From: Chitinophaga sp. Ak27
GTDB taxonomy: Bacteria; Bacteroidota; Bacteroidia; Chitinophagales; Chitinophagaceae
Assembly (NCBI RefSeq): GCF_012726295.1
Contig: NZ_JABAOB010000006.1
Span: 1-64,000, forward strand
Length of the DNA: 64,000 nucleotides
Reading direction: 5' to 3'
The translations under genes and the position numbers were made by a program. Below the pieces are notes generated by a model that saw only the letters and a program-made list of their open reading frames with translations, was not told where the DNA came from and searched no databases. Of the stretch, positions 8,171 through 17,487 are shown piece by piece; position 1 is the stretch's first letter; every line of letters begins with the position of its first letter.

Positions 8171-9607
8171 TTATTTATCCTGCATGCCAAACATCACTAT
8201 AATTTTCCCGTCTTTATACAGGTTCAGCGTTTGATCGGCTACATCATAGCGATAAGAAGTTTCACTGAGTAATTTCAGAAAATCTGCTTCCCGGCGCATC
8301 ACGGCAGGGTCGGGGCAAGCCATGCGGGTGCTGACAGCCTGTGCGAACTTAATCTGGTCGCCAGTAGCGTTATACCCTCCGGAAATACTATTACATCCGC
8401 CTTTGCCATGAAAGCGATTTTTTTCTGTATCAAATTCAATCCAAATCCCGGAATCAGTCAGCGTGGCATCATTGAGCTTAATGACATTCCATTTTTTGCT
8501 GCCGATAAACGACCACGGGTTAGGATTTGCGGCACCGGCGGATTTATCTTCCATGGCAAATTGCATAATGAGATGATCGTTTTCAAAAAGGTTAATGGTA
8601 CCATCTGTAAGGGTGTATTTGAATGTATGGCCACCGAGTGTTTTCAGAAAATCTGCTTCCCGGCTCATTACGCCGGCATCGGGGCAAGCCATGAAAGTGC
8701 TTACCGCCTGTGTGAAAGTAATCGCATTGTTGGCGGTAGAATAGCCACCGGAAATGTTGTTACATCCTCCTTTACCATAGAAGCGGTTCCTGGCGGGGTC
8801 AAATTCCAGCCATATGCCGGAATTGCTGATACTGGCTTCGTTTAAACGCGTCATTACCCACTTTTTGCCGCTGATGCTGGCCCAGTCGGTGTTGCCATTG
8901 CTGACCTGCTCCTGCCCGGCATCTTTATCCTGCAATTTGAATTGCAATACAGGTTTACCATTTTGCAGGAGGTGCACTTGTTGACCAGTTACCTGGTATT
9001 TGAAGGTATGATCTCCCAATTGTTTGAGGAACGAACCTTCCCGGCGCATCAGGCTTGATTCACAGGCCATCAGGGTACCGGCAACTTTGGAAAAAGTGAT
9101 GCTGTTGCCGGATGTAGAGAAGCCTCCCATGAGGTTATTGCAGCCACTTCTTCCATGGATACGTTGCTTGTCTGTATCAAATTCCACCCATATTGCCTCA
9201 TCCGGCTGGTCGGCATTATCCATTTTTGACAAGATCCATTTCTTACCGGCAATGTTTGCCCACTGGCCGTTGGTAGTACTAACACGCACTCTTTTTTTCT
9301 CCAGCACTTTCACCAATGTGTATTTTACGTTGGGGGCGTCTGCTGGTGGATTTTTGACAGGAGTAACCCTTACCCTCAATTTGTATCGGTAGCCTGGCGT
9401 ATATTTAAATCCGTTAATGTTCGTGTAAAAGTTAGACCAATCTGCGTTGGCGGATTCTTTTACTTGCAGGCATTCCATAGGAGCTACTCCGGTACAGGGT
9501 TCTTTAGATTCTTTTACATAGATAATCTGTGTTTTGGTGCTGGGTTGCTTTTGCTGTACCGGGGCCAGAATAGTAGTGGCGAACGTAATCGCTAGTTCAA
9601 ATAGCAT
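8171..9607 (-). CDS. Exported protein with DUF4377 and three tandem META domains
   Basis: A 478-residue protein. A short hydrophobic N-terminus suggests export. Residues about 25-105 ('IIYVKESKEPCTGVAPMECLQVK') fit DUF4377, which is often fused to META domains. Three META repeats of roughly 118 residues follow (about 115-230, 240-355 and 365-478), each with a variant of 'W-GKKW...WxEFD...GxGGCNxxxGGY...FxxxxSTxMAC...READFLK'. META domains occur in HslJ-type heat-shock and periplasmic proteins and usually occur singly. The repeats are similar enough to imply duplication within the lineage. Function unknown, probably envelope stress or binding. Confidence 0.82.
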   Translation of the reverse strand: MLFELAITFATTILAPVQQKQPSTKTQIIYVKESKEPCTGVAPMECLQVKESANADWSNFYTNINGFKYTPGYRYKLRVRVTPVKNPPADAPNVKYTLVKVLEKKRVRVSTTNGQWANIAGKKWILSKMDNADQPDEAIWVEFDTDKQRIHGRSGCNNLMGGFSTSGNSITFSKVAGTLMACESSLMRREGSFLKQLGDHTFKYQVTGQQVHLLQNGKPVLQFKLQDKDAGQEQVSNGNTDWASISGKKWVMTRLNEASISNSGIWLEFDPARNRFYGKGGCNNISGGYSTANNAITFTQAVSTFMACPDAGVMSREADFLKTLGGHTFKYTLTDGTINLFENDHLIMQFAMEDKSAGAANPNPWSFIGSKKWNVIKLNDATLTDSGIWIEFDTEKNRFHGKGGCNSISGGYNATGDQIKFAQAVSTRMACPDPAVMRREADFLKLLSETSYRYDVADQTLNLYKDGKIIVMFGMQDK

Positions 9608-9716
9608 AAAATATAGATTTTAATAATTAACAACAAAAGGAGCCATCAGGTTTTGCCTTTTGTTAGATTGCGCTATATTTTGCAAAAACGCTGCCAGTCT
9701 GGCCGTTGGCCACCTC

Positions 9717-10622
9717 TTATTGGCTCAGGGAGCCATGGTGGGCTATTTGACTGGGCGTTCCCAGTAATTGTATAATAGATTCATAATACGTCGCCTTATC
9801 GGGAGCCGGTAAGCTGACAACGGTAACGTCATTTGCTTTCAGCAAATCCAGTTTATATTTTGAAGCTGGCACATAGTCGTTCGGGATATAGTAATAAATT
9901 TTATTAGGCACCGGTACATTCTTGTGATGGAACTTCTGCCTGGCCCGGTAAGTAAGCAGCCACCAGAGGTCAGTTTCCACAAAGTCGAGTGATAAGCCAA
10001 AAATGTGGATATCTTCCGTAAAGAACAGGTCTATCCAGGAATGGAAATATACCTGCCTGGTATGAATACGTTTGAGTAAAGAAGGCTTTGGAACTTCTTT
10101 AGACGTATATACAGTACCGCTGACTACGTAATTACGCATGAGCTGTAACTGGCCGCCATAGTGCTCGAAGCCTAGATTAATGCTCATAGGATTCAGGCAG
10201 TCGCCATGTATATGCCAGTAATTGATGTCGTTAACGCTATATTTTCTGAAAATGCTGTAAAACTTTTCATTGATAATACTGGTATTCTCTAACGGCGTAA
10301 TTCCTTCCAGTGTAAATTCATAGTTGGTGGTGAGGATATGTGCAGGCTTTAGTGCCCGGATGGCGCTATGGATGCCGTTGCCCTTGATTTCCGCGGCCTT
10401 AATGGCGATAAAGGATTTCAGATCTTTTTCCCGTATCCGGTGGTTTTTACTGGCTGTCAGGAAAATTTCCTCATATAGTAGGGGAAAGGGTTTTTTCTCA
10501 TCCAATACTACGGTATCATTGGCATGGCAGAAGGAGATGATATCTCCCAGCAGGTCCTTCCAGCTTTGTCCCCGGGAGATGTTGTTAATGTCGTTTCCGA
10601 TTAATAAAACAAGGTTTTTCAT
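9717..10622 (-). CDS. SIR2-like domain protein
   Basis: A 301-residue protein whose whole length resembles the SIR2_2 superfamily. The N-terminal nucleotide motif reads LLIGNDIN (residues 6-13; relatives usually have GNGxN), followed by 'SWKDLL'. The two catalytic-type motifs are LTTNYE with Asn100 and WHIHGD with His137 and His139. In anti-phage proteins such as ThsA and DSR this fold hydrolyses NAD+. Here no recognisable effector or partner is fused or adjacent; the neighbours are a META-domain protein and a DNA glycosylase. It could be a stand-alone NADase-type defence protein or a housekeeping NAD-binding protein. Start at 10622; no clear promoter. Confidence 0.75.
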   Translation of the reverse strand: MKNLVLLIGNDINNISRGQSWKDLLGDIISFCHANDTVVLDEKKPFPLLYEEIFLTASKNHRIREKDLKSFIAIKAAEIKGNGIHSAIRALKPAHILTTNYEFTLEGITPLENTSIINEKFYSIFRKYSVNDINYWHIHGDCLNPMSINLGFEHYGGQLQLMRNYVVSGTVYTSKEVPKPSLLKRIHTRQVYFHSWIDLFFTEDIHIFGLSLDFVETDLWWLLTYRARQKFHHKNVPVPNKIYYYIPNDYVPASKYKLDLLKANDVTVVSLPAPDKATYYESIIQLLGTPSQIAHHGSLSQ

Positions 10623-10779
10623 AGTAGATGCATTCTTTTTAGGGTGGTTAAATCAGCAAAACAGGGTCGGTTCTTTTCAATTTTTCAATTGCAAACTATG
10701 GCCAGTAGCCGCAACTGATGGTGTTCCGGTACGTTCAGGGTATAAATATACCGACGTGCTACGCAATGTATATGTGATG

Positions 10780-11457
10780 TTACTTATCCGGGGTGTTATC
10801 TTTCCAGGCCCACAGGTAGCGGCAGGCATGAGTGCGGTAGGGCGACCATTTCGCCGATATCCGGCGCAGCTGATCGCGAAAGGCTTTTTTATCGTCCCGG
10901 TCCAGCTTGTAAAGCTTTATCATGGCCTGTTGCAGTCCCCAGTCGTCCAGGGAAAATATATCGTCTCTGCCCAGGAAAAACATGAGCAGCATTTCTACTG
11001 TCCAGCGGCCTACTCCTTTGATTTGGGTAAGATACGTGATCACGTCCTCATCGCTCATTTTCCGGAGCTTCGCATCTGTTAATTTTTCAGCGATCACAAA
11101 AGCCGCTACATTATGTACGTAGGTTACTTTAGCATTGGATAGTCCTATACCCCGGAGGGTAAGTGCCGGCGTGTCGAGGATCTGCTGAGCGGTGGGTTCT
11201 TCACCCGCATAAAGATTTAAAAAGCGGGCGTAGATAACATCTGCTACCTTGGTAGATAGCTGCTGGCTCATAATGGAGCCAATCAGTTTGAGCGCAATGT
11301 TTTTTCGTATAGGTAAGGTTGACAGAGGACCGGTAATAATCTTTTGCAGTTTCTTATCCTTACTGAGATGTACCTGGTAATGAACCGGCTCGGCTGCCGG
11401 AGTGCCGTTTGACCTGGGCATAAAACTGTGTTTTAGTTGATACGTCCTAACATCCAC
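10780..11457 (-). CDS. DNA-3-methyladenine glycosylase II, AlkA/HhH-GPD family
   Basis: A 225-residue base-excision repair glycosylase. The helix-hairpin-helix IKGVGRW lies at residues 146-152 and the catalytic aspartate is Asp171 or Asp172 in 'SLDDWGLQ', the usual GPD position. 'SIMSQQLSTKVADVIYARF' matches the conserved helix of the family. It removes alkylated bases from DNA. The ATG at 11457 is preceded on its strand by GGAG 8-9 bases upstream, which favours it over the in-frame ATG at 11421. It lies 24 bases after the glutaminyl cyclase gene, probably the last gene of the cysS operon. Confidence 0.88.
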   Translation of the reverse strand: MDVRTYQLKHSFMPRSNGTPAAEPVHYQVHLSKDKKLQKIITGPLSTLPIRKNIALKLIGSIMSQQLSTKVADVIYARFLNLYAGEEPTAQQILDTPALTLRGIGLSNAKVTYVHNVAAFVIAEKLTDAKLRKMSDEDVITYLTQIKGVGRWTVEMLLMFFLGRDDIFSLDDWGLQQAMIKLYKLDRDDKKAFRDQLRRISAKWSPYRTHACRYLWAWKDNTPDK

Positions 11458-11481
11458 AACTCCGGCGCATCGGCCGGGTTA

Positions 11482-12474
11482 TCAATAACTGAAAGGCTGT
11501 GTATAGATAACCTGGAGCAGGGTTTGACCCACTGCTTTCAGTGTTTTGCGGTCTATCACATCCATATTATCATTCTGTGTGTGCCAGTGTGGCGCAAAGT
11601 CGTTATTGGCCTGTAATGCAATGATATCGAATGTAGGAATGTTAGCAATCGTATTAACCGCGATGTGATCGTCGGTAATGAAAGCCCCGTTATTTTCGTA
11701 GCGGAACATATCAGAGTAGCCCAACTTGTTAGCCACATCCCAGAACATTTTCATTTGTGCAGGGGCATATTGTTTGGAAGAACCTTCCATGTAGAACTGC
11801 GAATTGCGACCGCCTACCATGTCGAGCAAAATGCCGTAGTTAGCTTTGTAGCCAGGTATGTGGGGATTGTGCGCCCAGTATTGGGTACCCAGGCAAAAGG
11901 AATTTTCATCGCTCTTCGCGCCATAATCTTCCACATCTACCAGCAGGATATCTACACCTGCTTCTGGTTTCTGCTGCCGCATTTGCCGGGCTACTTCCAT
12001 CAAAACTGCTACGCCGCTGGCGCCATCATCGGCTCCATCCAGCTTTTTGGTTTTATCGAAAGCATCTTCATCAGCCCAGGGACGGGTATCCCAGTGTGCC
12101 AGCAACAGGATACGTTGTTTGGCAGCAGGATTGAAGCTGGCAACAATATTAATACAGGGAAGTTTTTCTTTTTTGGGGCCAATAACCGTGGTACGCTGTA
12201 CGTATACGGTATCTGCCCAGGGGCGTAGGCTGCTGATCAGCCAACTGGCACATTTCTCCTGTGCTGGTGTATTGGGGATTCTTGGCCCGAAGCTTACCTG
12301 TTTGGCAGTATAAGCATAGGCAGAATCGGCCTGGAAGACTGGCACCGGCACATCTATTTTGGCTACTTTGCCGGCGCCGGTGCTGTCGTTGTTGTTATCA
12401 GTAGTCTGGCTATTCTGCTGGCAAGCGCTGGCCGTTATGGCCAGCGCTGTCAGTGCAATAAGAGCTTTACGCAT
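11482..12474 (-). CDS. M28-family glutaminyl-peptide cyclotransferase-like lipoprotein
   Basis: A 330-residue protein with a lipoprotein signal (MRKALIALTALAITASAC). The zinc-peptidase fold of family M28 is evident: 'LLLAHWDTRPWADED', 'DGADDGASGVAVLMEVAR', 'LVDVEDYG' and a late His in 'APHWHTQNDNMD'. Retention of 'FCLGTQYWAHNPH' and a single-metal layout fits the Bacteroidetes type II glutaminyl cyclases, which turn N-terminal Gln of exported proteins into pyroglutamate after signal cleavage. An aminopeptidase remains possible. An upstream in-frame ATG would bury the signal peptide, so 12474 is chosen. It sits 22 bases after cysS and 24 bases before the alkA-like gene. Confidence 0.82.
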   Translation of the reverse strand: MRKALIALTALAITASACQQNSQTTDNNNDSTGAGKVAKIDVPVPVFQADSAYAYTAKQVSFGPRIPNTPAQEKCASWLISSLRPWADTVYVQRTTVIGPKKEKLPCINIVASFNPAAKQRILLLAHWDTRPWADEDAFDKTKKLDGADDGASGVAVLMEVARQMRQQKPEAGVDILLVDVEDYGAKSDENSFCLGTQYWAHNPHIPGYKANYGILLDMVGGRNSQFYMEGSSKQYAPAQMKMFWDVANKLGYSDMFRYENNGAFITDDHIAVNTIANIPTFDIIALQANNDFAPHWHTQNDNMDVIDRKTLKAVGQTLLQVIYTQPFSY

Positions 12475-12496
12475 TATTTCAGGTGTATTTTTAATA

Positions 12497-13996
12497 TTAT
12501 TGAAGACTGTAGGAAACGGTACCGTCTTTCTCATCTTTCAACTGTACGCCGATGGCCAGCAGCTCATTCCGGATTTTGTCGGAAGTTGCGTAGTCCTTGC
12601 GGCTCTTGGCTTCTTTGCGCATCTCGATCAGCATCTGTAATACTCCATCCAGTTTATTGTCTTCTCCGGTAATCGTTTCCTGGCGTATACCCAGGATATT
12701 TACCAGGTAAGTTTTCCAGGTTTCCTGCAACAGGCGGAAAGTAGTTTCGCTGATTTCGTGCATTTTTATCTGTCCACCTTTCAGGGAGTTCACTACCGAA
12801 GTTGTTTCAAATAGGTTGGCCAATACTTTTGCTGTATTGAAGTCATCGTTCATGAATTCGGCGCATTCCAGGCACCATTGGCGTACCTGCTTGTCCAGTT
12901 CTTCATTGAGCGGTTGACCGGCAGTTGCGTTGTAGGAAAGCTTCTGCAAGGTTTCATAGGCTGCCCATAAGCGCTGTAAGCCCTTTTCGGCGGCCTGCAG
13001 GGCTTCATTGGAGAAATCCAGTGTACTGCGGTAATGCGTTTGCAACACAAAGAAGCGGATGGTCATGGGGCTATATGCCTTCTCCAGCTGGGGGTTATCG
13101 CCGGTAAACATCTCCGTAAGCTTAATGGTATTGCCATAAGCTTTACCCATTTTACGGCCGTTGATGGTAATCATGTTATTGTGCATCCAGTAGCGGGCCA
13201 TCATATCGCCATGTGCAATTTCGCTTTGTGCAATCTCACATTCATGGTGTGGGAACTGAAGGTCCATTCCGCCGCCGTGGATATCGAACTGGTTACCCAG
13301 ATATTTGGAACTCATGGCAGAGCACTCAATGTGCCATCCGGGGAAACCCTCGCCCCAGGGGCTTGGCCAGCGCATAATATGTTCGGGCGGGGCTTTTTTC
13401 CACAAAGCGAAATCGGCTTTGTTTTGCTTGTCGTCTTGGCCTTCCAGTTCCCTCGTGGTTTCCAGCATGTCTTCCAGTACGCGTCCGCTCAGGATACCAT
13501 AATCATAACTGGCGGCATATTTTTTTACGTCGAAATATACGCTGCCATCTGCTTCATAAGCATAGCCTTTTTCCATGATCGTTTTAATCATTTCAATCTG
13601 CTCAATGATATGACCGGTAGCGGTAGGTTCTATGCTGGGTTCCAGGTTGCCGAATTGCAGCATGGCCCAGTGAAACAGGTTGGTATATTTCTGTACCAGT
13701 TCCATGGGCTCCAGCTTTTCCAGTGTGGCAAATTTGGAGATTTTGTCTTCTGCAGCGCGGCCTTCTTCTTCAAAGTGGCCGGCATCGGTAATGTTACGTA
13801 CATAACGCACTTTGTAGCCCAGATGCTGTAAATAGCGGTATACCACATCAAAGGTAATATAGGGGCGGGCATGGCCCAGGTGCGATTCCCCGGATACGGT
13901 AGGTCCGCATACATACATGCCTACGTGACCGGGTGTTAATGATGTAAATACTTCTTTTTGACGGTGTAATGAATTATATATCCTTAGTTCTGACAT
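12497..13996 (-). CDS. cysS: Cysteinyl-tRNA synthetase
   Basis: A 499-residue class I aminoacyl-tRNA synthetase that charges tRNA-Cys. The HIGH motif is HLGH at residues 39-42, after Cys30 of the zinc site ('[19 protein letters not shown]'); a second zinc segment is '[15 protein letters not shown]'. The KMSKS loop reads KMGKAYG, a variant with Gly for the first Ser. '[20 protein letters not shown]' is diagnostic of CysRS. The gene starts an operon with a glutaminyl cyclase and a DNA glycosylase; a TATCTTTG box lies about 67 bases upstream. Confidence 0.96.
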   Translation of the reverse strand: MSELRIYNSLHRQKEVFTSLTPGHVGMYVCGPTVSGESHLGHARPYITFDVVYRYLQHLGYKVRYVRNITDAGHFEEEGRAAEDKISKFATLEKLEPMELVQKYTNLFHWAMLQFGNLEPSIEPTATGHIIEQIEMIKTIMEKGYAYEADGSVYFDVKKYAASYDYGILSGRVLEDMLETTRELEGQDDKQNKADFALWKKAPPEHIMRWPSPWGEGFPGWHIECSAMSSKYLGNQFDIHGGGMDLQFPHHECEIAQSEIAHGDMMARYWMHNNMITINGRKMGKAYGNTIKLTEMFTGDNPQLEKAYSPMTIRFFVLQTHYRSTLDFSNEALQAAEKGLQRLWAAYETLQKLSYNATAGQPLNEELDKQVRQWCLECAEFMNDDFNTAKVLANLFETTSVVNSLKGGQIKMHEISETTFRLLQETWKTYLVNILGIRQETITGEDNKLDGVLQMLIEMRKEAKSRKDYATSDKIRNELLAIGVQLKDEKDGTVSYSLQ

Positions 13997-14062
13997 ATGC
14001 TGTAAATGACAGATGTCAACGGACTTAAACAGGCTGACATCTTATTTTTTATTGATGGATGG

Positions 14063-14070
14063 CAAAGATA
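14063..14070 (-). promoter_or_regulatory. cysS promoter box TATCTTTG
   Basis: Minus-strand TATCTTTG matches TAnnTTTG. Predicted start near 14056, giving a leader of about 60 bases before cysS. Confidence 0.65.
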
Positions 14071-14154
14071 AAAATTGTTTTCCGGGTATAGTAAAACTCG
14101 GGCAACAACATCGGTCAGCCATAAAAACATAATTCATTTTCATAATGTGTGTGA

Positions 14155-15297
14155 TTATTTATTTACCTGGACTTCCGTTTTACCACTGCCGATTAAGCTC
14201 ATATTGGCGATTACAGGATAATGGTCAGACAGGTCTGACGTGATTTTCCGGAAGCTATTCACTTTAAAATAGTTGCTTACAAAAACATAATCAATGCGTA
14301 ATGTAGGTGCCAGCCCTGTAAAAGTACGTCCTATTCCCAAACCTTTTTGCAGAAAAGCATCCTGCAGGTCTCCTTTAATGGTAAAATAGGTGTATGAGGC
14401 GGGGGTATCATTGAAATCGCCACAAACAATCACCGGGTAGGGGCTCTGACGAATAAAACCTCCTACAATATCGGCCTGTTGACTGCGGCGGATATACGCC
14501 TCTCTCATTTTCTGGATGATATTTTTAGTGGCTTTCAGGCCGGTATCTTCCTGGTTCTTGATTTTCCTGATATCGGAGTAATCCCGTTCATTGAAGCGAT
14601 AAGATTCCAGGTGCATGTTAATAATGCGGATAGTGTCGACTCCTTTTACAATGTCGGCATATATCAGGCTTTCGCTACGGGGGCCCATACTCATCTTCAC
14701 CTTATCGGACGCGATGATCGGGAAGCGGGAATAAATAATAGATCCCCAGTGTTGCATGCCATTGCGGTTAAAATCGCTGGAAAAATAGCGATAAGGCAAT
14801 GCCATTTCCCGCGAAATATCTTCCCGGTTATTGAAATCGTTCTTTCTTTCCGAGGTATAAAAGTCCTGAAAGCAGGCAATATCCAGCTCCTGTTTTTTGA
14901 TCATGGCAAACATTGCCTGCCGGTTGTATTTACTGTCCTTCTCACGGTATAGGCCAAACTGGCTTACATTATAGCTCATCACGGTGAGGCTGCTGCTGTC
15001 GGCAACAGGCTTATTACCCGAAGGCATGTGAAAAGCCACAAAAGCGCTGATAGATTTCCACCCCAGCAACAGGGCGATCAGTGATAATAAGGCATAGCGA
15101 TAATTAAAAAATAGCCATCCTAAAAGGAATATTACCAGCAATGCCAGCAGGAACGGGAACGCCAGTGTTAAAAAGCTGATAGGCCAGAACCATGCCGGTG
15201 AAATATAGGGCGCCAAACAAGCACCCAGGAAAAGTAATACTACGGCGAAGTTGATAGTCAGAAAAAATCCTTTCGTAAATAGTCTTAAAAATCGCAC
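14155..15297 (-). CDS. Membrane-anchored endonuclease/exonuclease/phosphatase-family protein
   Basis: A 380-residue protein. About three hydrophobic segments occupy residues 1-90, followed by an EEP (DNase I-like) metallohydrolase domain with 'VMSYNVSQFG', 'IACFQDFYT', 'NMHLESYRF', 'VICGDFNDTP', 'RIDYVFVS' and 'DHYPVIANM', including the usual Asp/His/Asn catalytic positions. The EEP fold cleaves phosphodiesters in nucleic acids, phospholipids or inositol phosphates; the membrane anchor suggests a lipid or extracytoplasmic substrate, but that is inference. A paralogue with the same layout lies 28 bases upstream. Confidence 0.85.
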   Translation of the reverse strand: MRFLRLFTKGFFLTINFAVVLLFLGACLAPYISPAWFWPISFLTLAFPFLLALLVIFLLGWLFFNYRYALLSLIALLLGWKSISAFVAFHMPSGNKPVADSSSLTVMSYNVSQFGLYREKDSKYNRQAMFAMIKKQELDIACFQDFYTSERKNDFNNREDISREMALPYRYFSSDFNRNGMQHWGSIIYSRFPIIASDKVKMSMGPRSESLIYADIVKGVDTIRIINMHLESYRFNERDYSDIRKIKNQEDTGLKATKNIIQKMREAYIRRSQQADIVGGFIRQSPYPVIVCGDFNDTPASYTYFTIKGDLQDAFLQKGLGIGRTFTGLAPTLRIDYVFVSNYFKVNSFRKITSDLSDHYPVIANMSLIGSGKTEVQVNK

Positions 15298-15325
15298 CGC
15301 GTCATACTTTGTTGAAGTACTAAAG

Positions 15326-16414
15326 TTAGTGTTTTTTCAACGACAGACAGGCCATAACCGGGAAATGCTCCGATGGTGTTACCGGGAAAACCTGTCCGCC
15401 ATGGATTTCAAAGGAAGGCTGCGGTAAAATGTAGTCTATCCGCAGGGAAGGCGATAGGTAGGATAGGGTGCGCCCCCAGCCACTGCCTGTTGCCAGGAAC
15501 ACATCCTGTAAATGCCGGCCAACCGTTTTATAGGTAAATGATGCCGGCGTATCGTTGAAATCGCCGCAAACAATGGTGGGATATGGACTGGTGGCCACAA
15601 GACCTGCTAATTGAACAGCCTGGGCAGCTCTTTTTTCAACCGCATGCCGCATTTTATACAACAGGCCTTTCCCCGGCAGGGTTTTCATTTGTTGATAATC
15701 CTCACTGTTGAACATATACGACGTTAACTGTACCGAAAACACCCGGACAGTGTCGCCCGCTATCGCTACATCGGCCTGTAGAAAAGTACTGCCGCTGCCC
15801 GCTTTGCTTTCTCCACAGGGGATGCTGGTAGCCGCTATAATCGGGTAACGGGAAAACAATACAATGCCATAATGCCAGGTATTCCAGTGTATCTTATCCT
15901 GTGTAAAGAAGTGATGGGAATAACGACCGCTCAAACGGATATTTTCCAGATGCTGTCCCTTTTCCCGCTCGTCGTTTGTATAAAACTCCTGTATGCAAAG
16001 CATATCCGGACTGGCCTTTTCCAATACGTCATAAATAGCCCTGGTTCTGGCGGTATCGGTTTGGTATGCGTGGAGTCCCATACTGCTGCAGTTATACGTC
16101 ATCAGTGTAAATTGACCACTGGTAGGTTTCGCCGTCCGCGGGAACACATGCAGGCCCCAGGTATCCAGTGCGGCTGGTATGCCACACAATACAGCGATCA
16201 CATTTGCCATCAGGTACTTTTTGTTTTTATACCACCAACAGAGGGGGATAAAGAATATGCAGGCGAGAAAAAGAAACGGAAAGAACAGGCCCGCAAAGCC
16301 AACTATCCAGCATTTACCGGGGTTGAGGTAAGGAAGCCAGGTACTTAATAAAAGGGCTGTTGTCAGCAACAGGTTCAGCCACTGTAAACAGCGTTTAAAT
16401 ATGATGATGAGCAT
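15326..16414 (-). CDS. Membrane-anchored endonuclease/exonuclease/phosphatase-family protein (paralogue)
   Basis: A 362-residue protein with the same design as the next gene downstream: hydrophobic N-terminal segments to about residue 85, then an EEP domain with 'LMTYNCSSMG', 'MLCIQEFYTND', 'SVQLTSYMFN', 'IVCGDFNDTPASFTYK', 'RIDYILPQP' and 'SEHFPVMACLSL'. The shared 'ICGDFNDTPAS-TY' and 'GxGWGRT-S-LxPxLRIDY' blocks show tandem duplication followed by divergence. The conserved Asp-His pair near the C-terminus is Glu-His here. Substrate unknown. It is separated from the rhomboid genes by a strong terminator and is probably transcribed separately with its paralogue. Confidence 0.85.
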   Translation of the reverse strand: MLIIIFKRCLQWLNLLLTTALLLSTWLPYLNPGKCWIVGFAGLFFPFLFLACIFFIPLCWWYKNKKYLMANVIAVLCGIPAALDTWGLHVFPRTAKPTSGQFTLMTYNCSSMGLHAYQTDTARTRAIYDVLEKASPDMLCIQEFYTNDEREKGQHLENIRLSGRYSHHFFTQDKIHWNTWHYGIVLFSRYPIIAATSIPCGESKAGSGSTFLQADVAIAGDTVRVFSVQLTSYMFNSEDYQQMKTLPGKGLLYKMRHAVEKRAAQAVQLAGLVATSPYPTIVCGDFNDTPASFTYKTVGRHLQDVFLATGSGWGRTLSYLSPSLRIDYILPQPSFEIHGGQVFPVTPSEHFPVMACLSLKKH

Positions 16415-16462
16415 AGGGGAACAAGCAATTTATGGTGATATTGGCTAAAATACAACATAAAA

Positions 16463-16489
16463 AAGGAGACACAAATGATGTATCTCCTT
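16463..16489 (-). terminator. Rho-independent terminator after the rlmD-rhomboid operon
   Basis: On the minus strand AAGGAGATAC (16489-16480) pairs with GTGTCTCCTT (16472-16463), followed by a T-run. It closes the rlmD - rhomboid - rhomboid-like unit ending at 16511. Confidence 0.8.
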
Positions 16490-16510
16490 AAAAAATTTTT
16501 CAGCTCTTAA

Positions 16511-17440
16511 CTACTCAGTACGGCTGGCTCTCAGCAAGGTTTCCCTTTCTTCAGGAGATAGGGATGCCAGTCCGTTTTCGTTTATTTTATCAAGAATTTC
16601 ATTCAGCTTTTGTTCCGGTACTTTGCCAATGCGTCTAAAGGGTTGTTCTGCTTCAGTTACGGTGATCTTTTTTTTGAGATCGTCGGGGTTTATCTGTTGG
16701 GAGGCAGGATGAAATACATGTGTGAGTTTAAAGGTGAGCCTGTTGAAGCCGGCGCCCCAGTCGCTTCCCTTTTTCCACTGCCACATATATAACCAGCCGG
16801 CAAATCCTCCGCCTGCCAATACAGGAAGGTAAGTATAACCATAGGAAGATGTCATTAATAAGGTGCTAATGGAAAGCGAAATAAAGAGCAGCGTTACTAT
16901 CCACAGGGAAATACCTCCTCCCAGCAATGGGAATATCCGGTAGCGGGGCGCAATGGTGGTAACACCAATAGCAATAGCCATAATGCTGCCGGAAGCGCCC
17001 AGGAAGTATTCATTACCAGCCAGTGTGTGAAAAGAAGGGATCAGCTGCATAGCTGCCACATAAAAGAGGTTGCCGCAAATGCCTCCAAAGAGATATAAGG
17101 GCAATATCCGCTGGTAGCCTGCCAGGTGCTGCATAAATGTGCCGAAACACCACAGCCACACCATATTGGTAAATACCTGCCAAACACCGATATGTGTAAA
17201 CAGCGAAGTAACCAGTGTCCACGGACGTGTTAATAATTTAGCCGGATTGCCGGGAAGCCTCAACCAGGTCATAATATCCTGGTGAAATCTGGGTTCGCCC
17301 ACATCTTCCATCTTATAGATAACCAGGGTAAAAAGCAGAAAAATAAAGATGGTAAGATTAGCCACCAATAATTGTGTTACCATATTTCTTCCTTCTCCTA
17401 AAGAGAGGCGGGGTAATTTCTCCTTTTCCAACGCATGCAT
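16511..17440 (-). CDS. Rhomboid-family membrane protein lacking the catalytic histidine
   Basis: A 309-residue polytopic protein of the rhomboid superfamily. The serine motif GASGS is present (Ser150), as is an HxxxxQxxxN block at residues 83-92 ('HIGVWQVFTNM'), where active enzymes have HxxxxHxxxN. The C-terminal transmembrane motif that should read AHxGG reads PVLAGGG at about 206-212, and no histidine occurs between residues 153 and 215, so the Ser-His dyad is incomplete. Residues ~240-309 form a soluble tail similar to DUF6576. It may be an inactive pseudo-rhomboid. It lies 47 bases downstream of an intact rhomboid gene. Confidence 0.85.
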   Translation of the reverse strand: MHALEKEKLPRLSLGEGRNMVTQLLVANLTIFIFLLFTLVIYKMEDVGEPRFHQDIMTWLRLPGNPAKLLTRPWTLVTSLFTHIGVWQVFTNMVWLWCFGTFMQHLAGYQRILPLYLFGGICGNLFYVAAMQLIPSFHTLAGNEYFLGASGSIMAIAIGVTTIAPRYRIFPLLGGGISLWIVTLLFISLSISTLLMTSSYGYTYLPVLAGGGFAGWLYMWQWKKGSDWGAGFNRLTFKLTHVFHPASQQINPDDLKKKITVTEAEQPFRRIGKVPEQKLNEILDKINENGLASLSPEERETLLRASRTE

Positions 17441-17487
17441 GGTACAAATATTTTTCAGTACAAATTTACGGCTTTAATACAGTTGTA

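Noticed and set aside
9717-10622. Thoeris system
   Set aside because: The SIR2-like protein has no SLOG domain and no ThsB/TIR gene lies nearby.
13034-13831. 265-codon plus-strand ORF
   Set aside because: Antisense shadow of cysS; hydrophobic and cysteine/histidine-rich composition without any motif.
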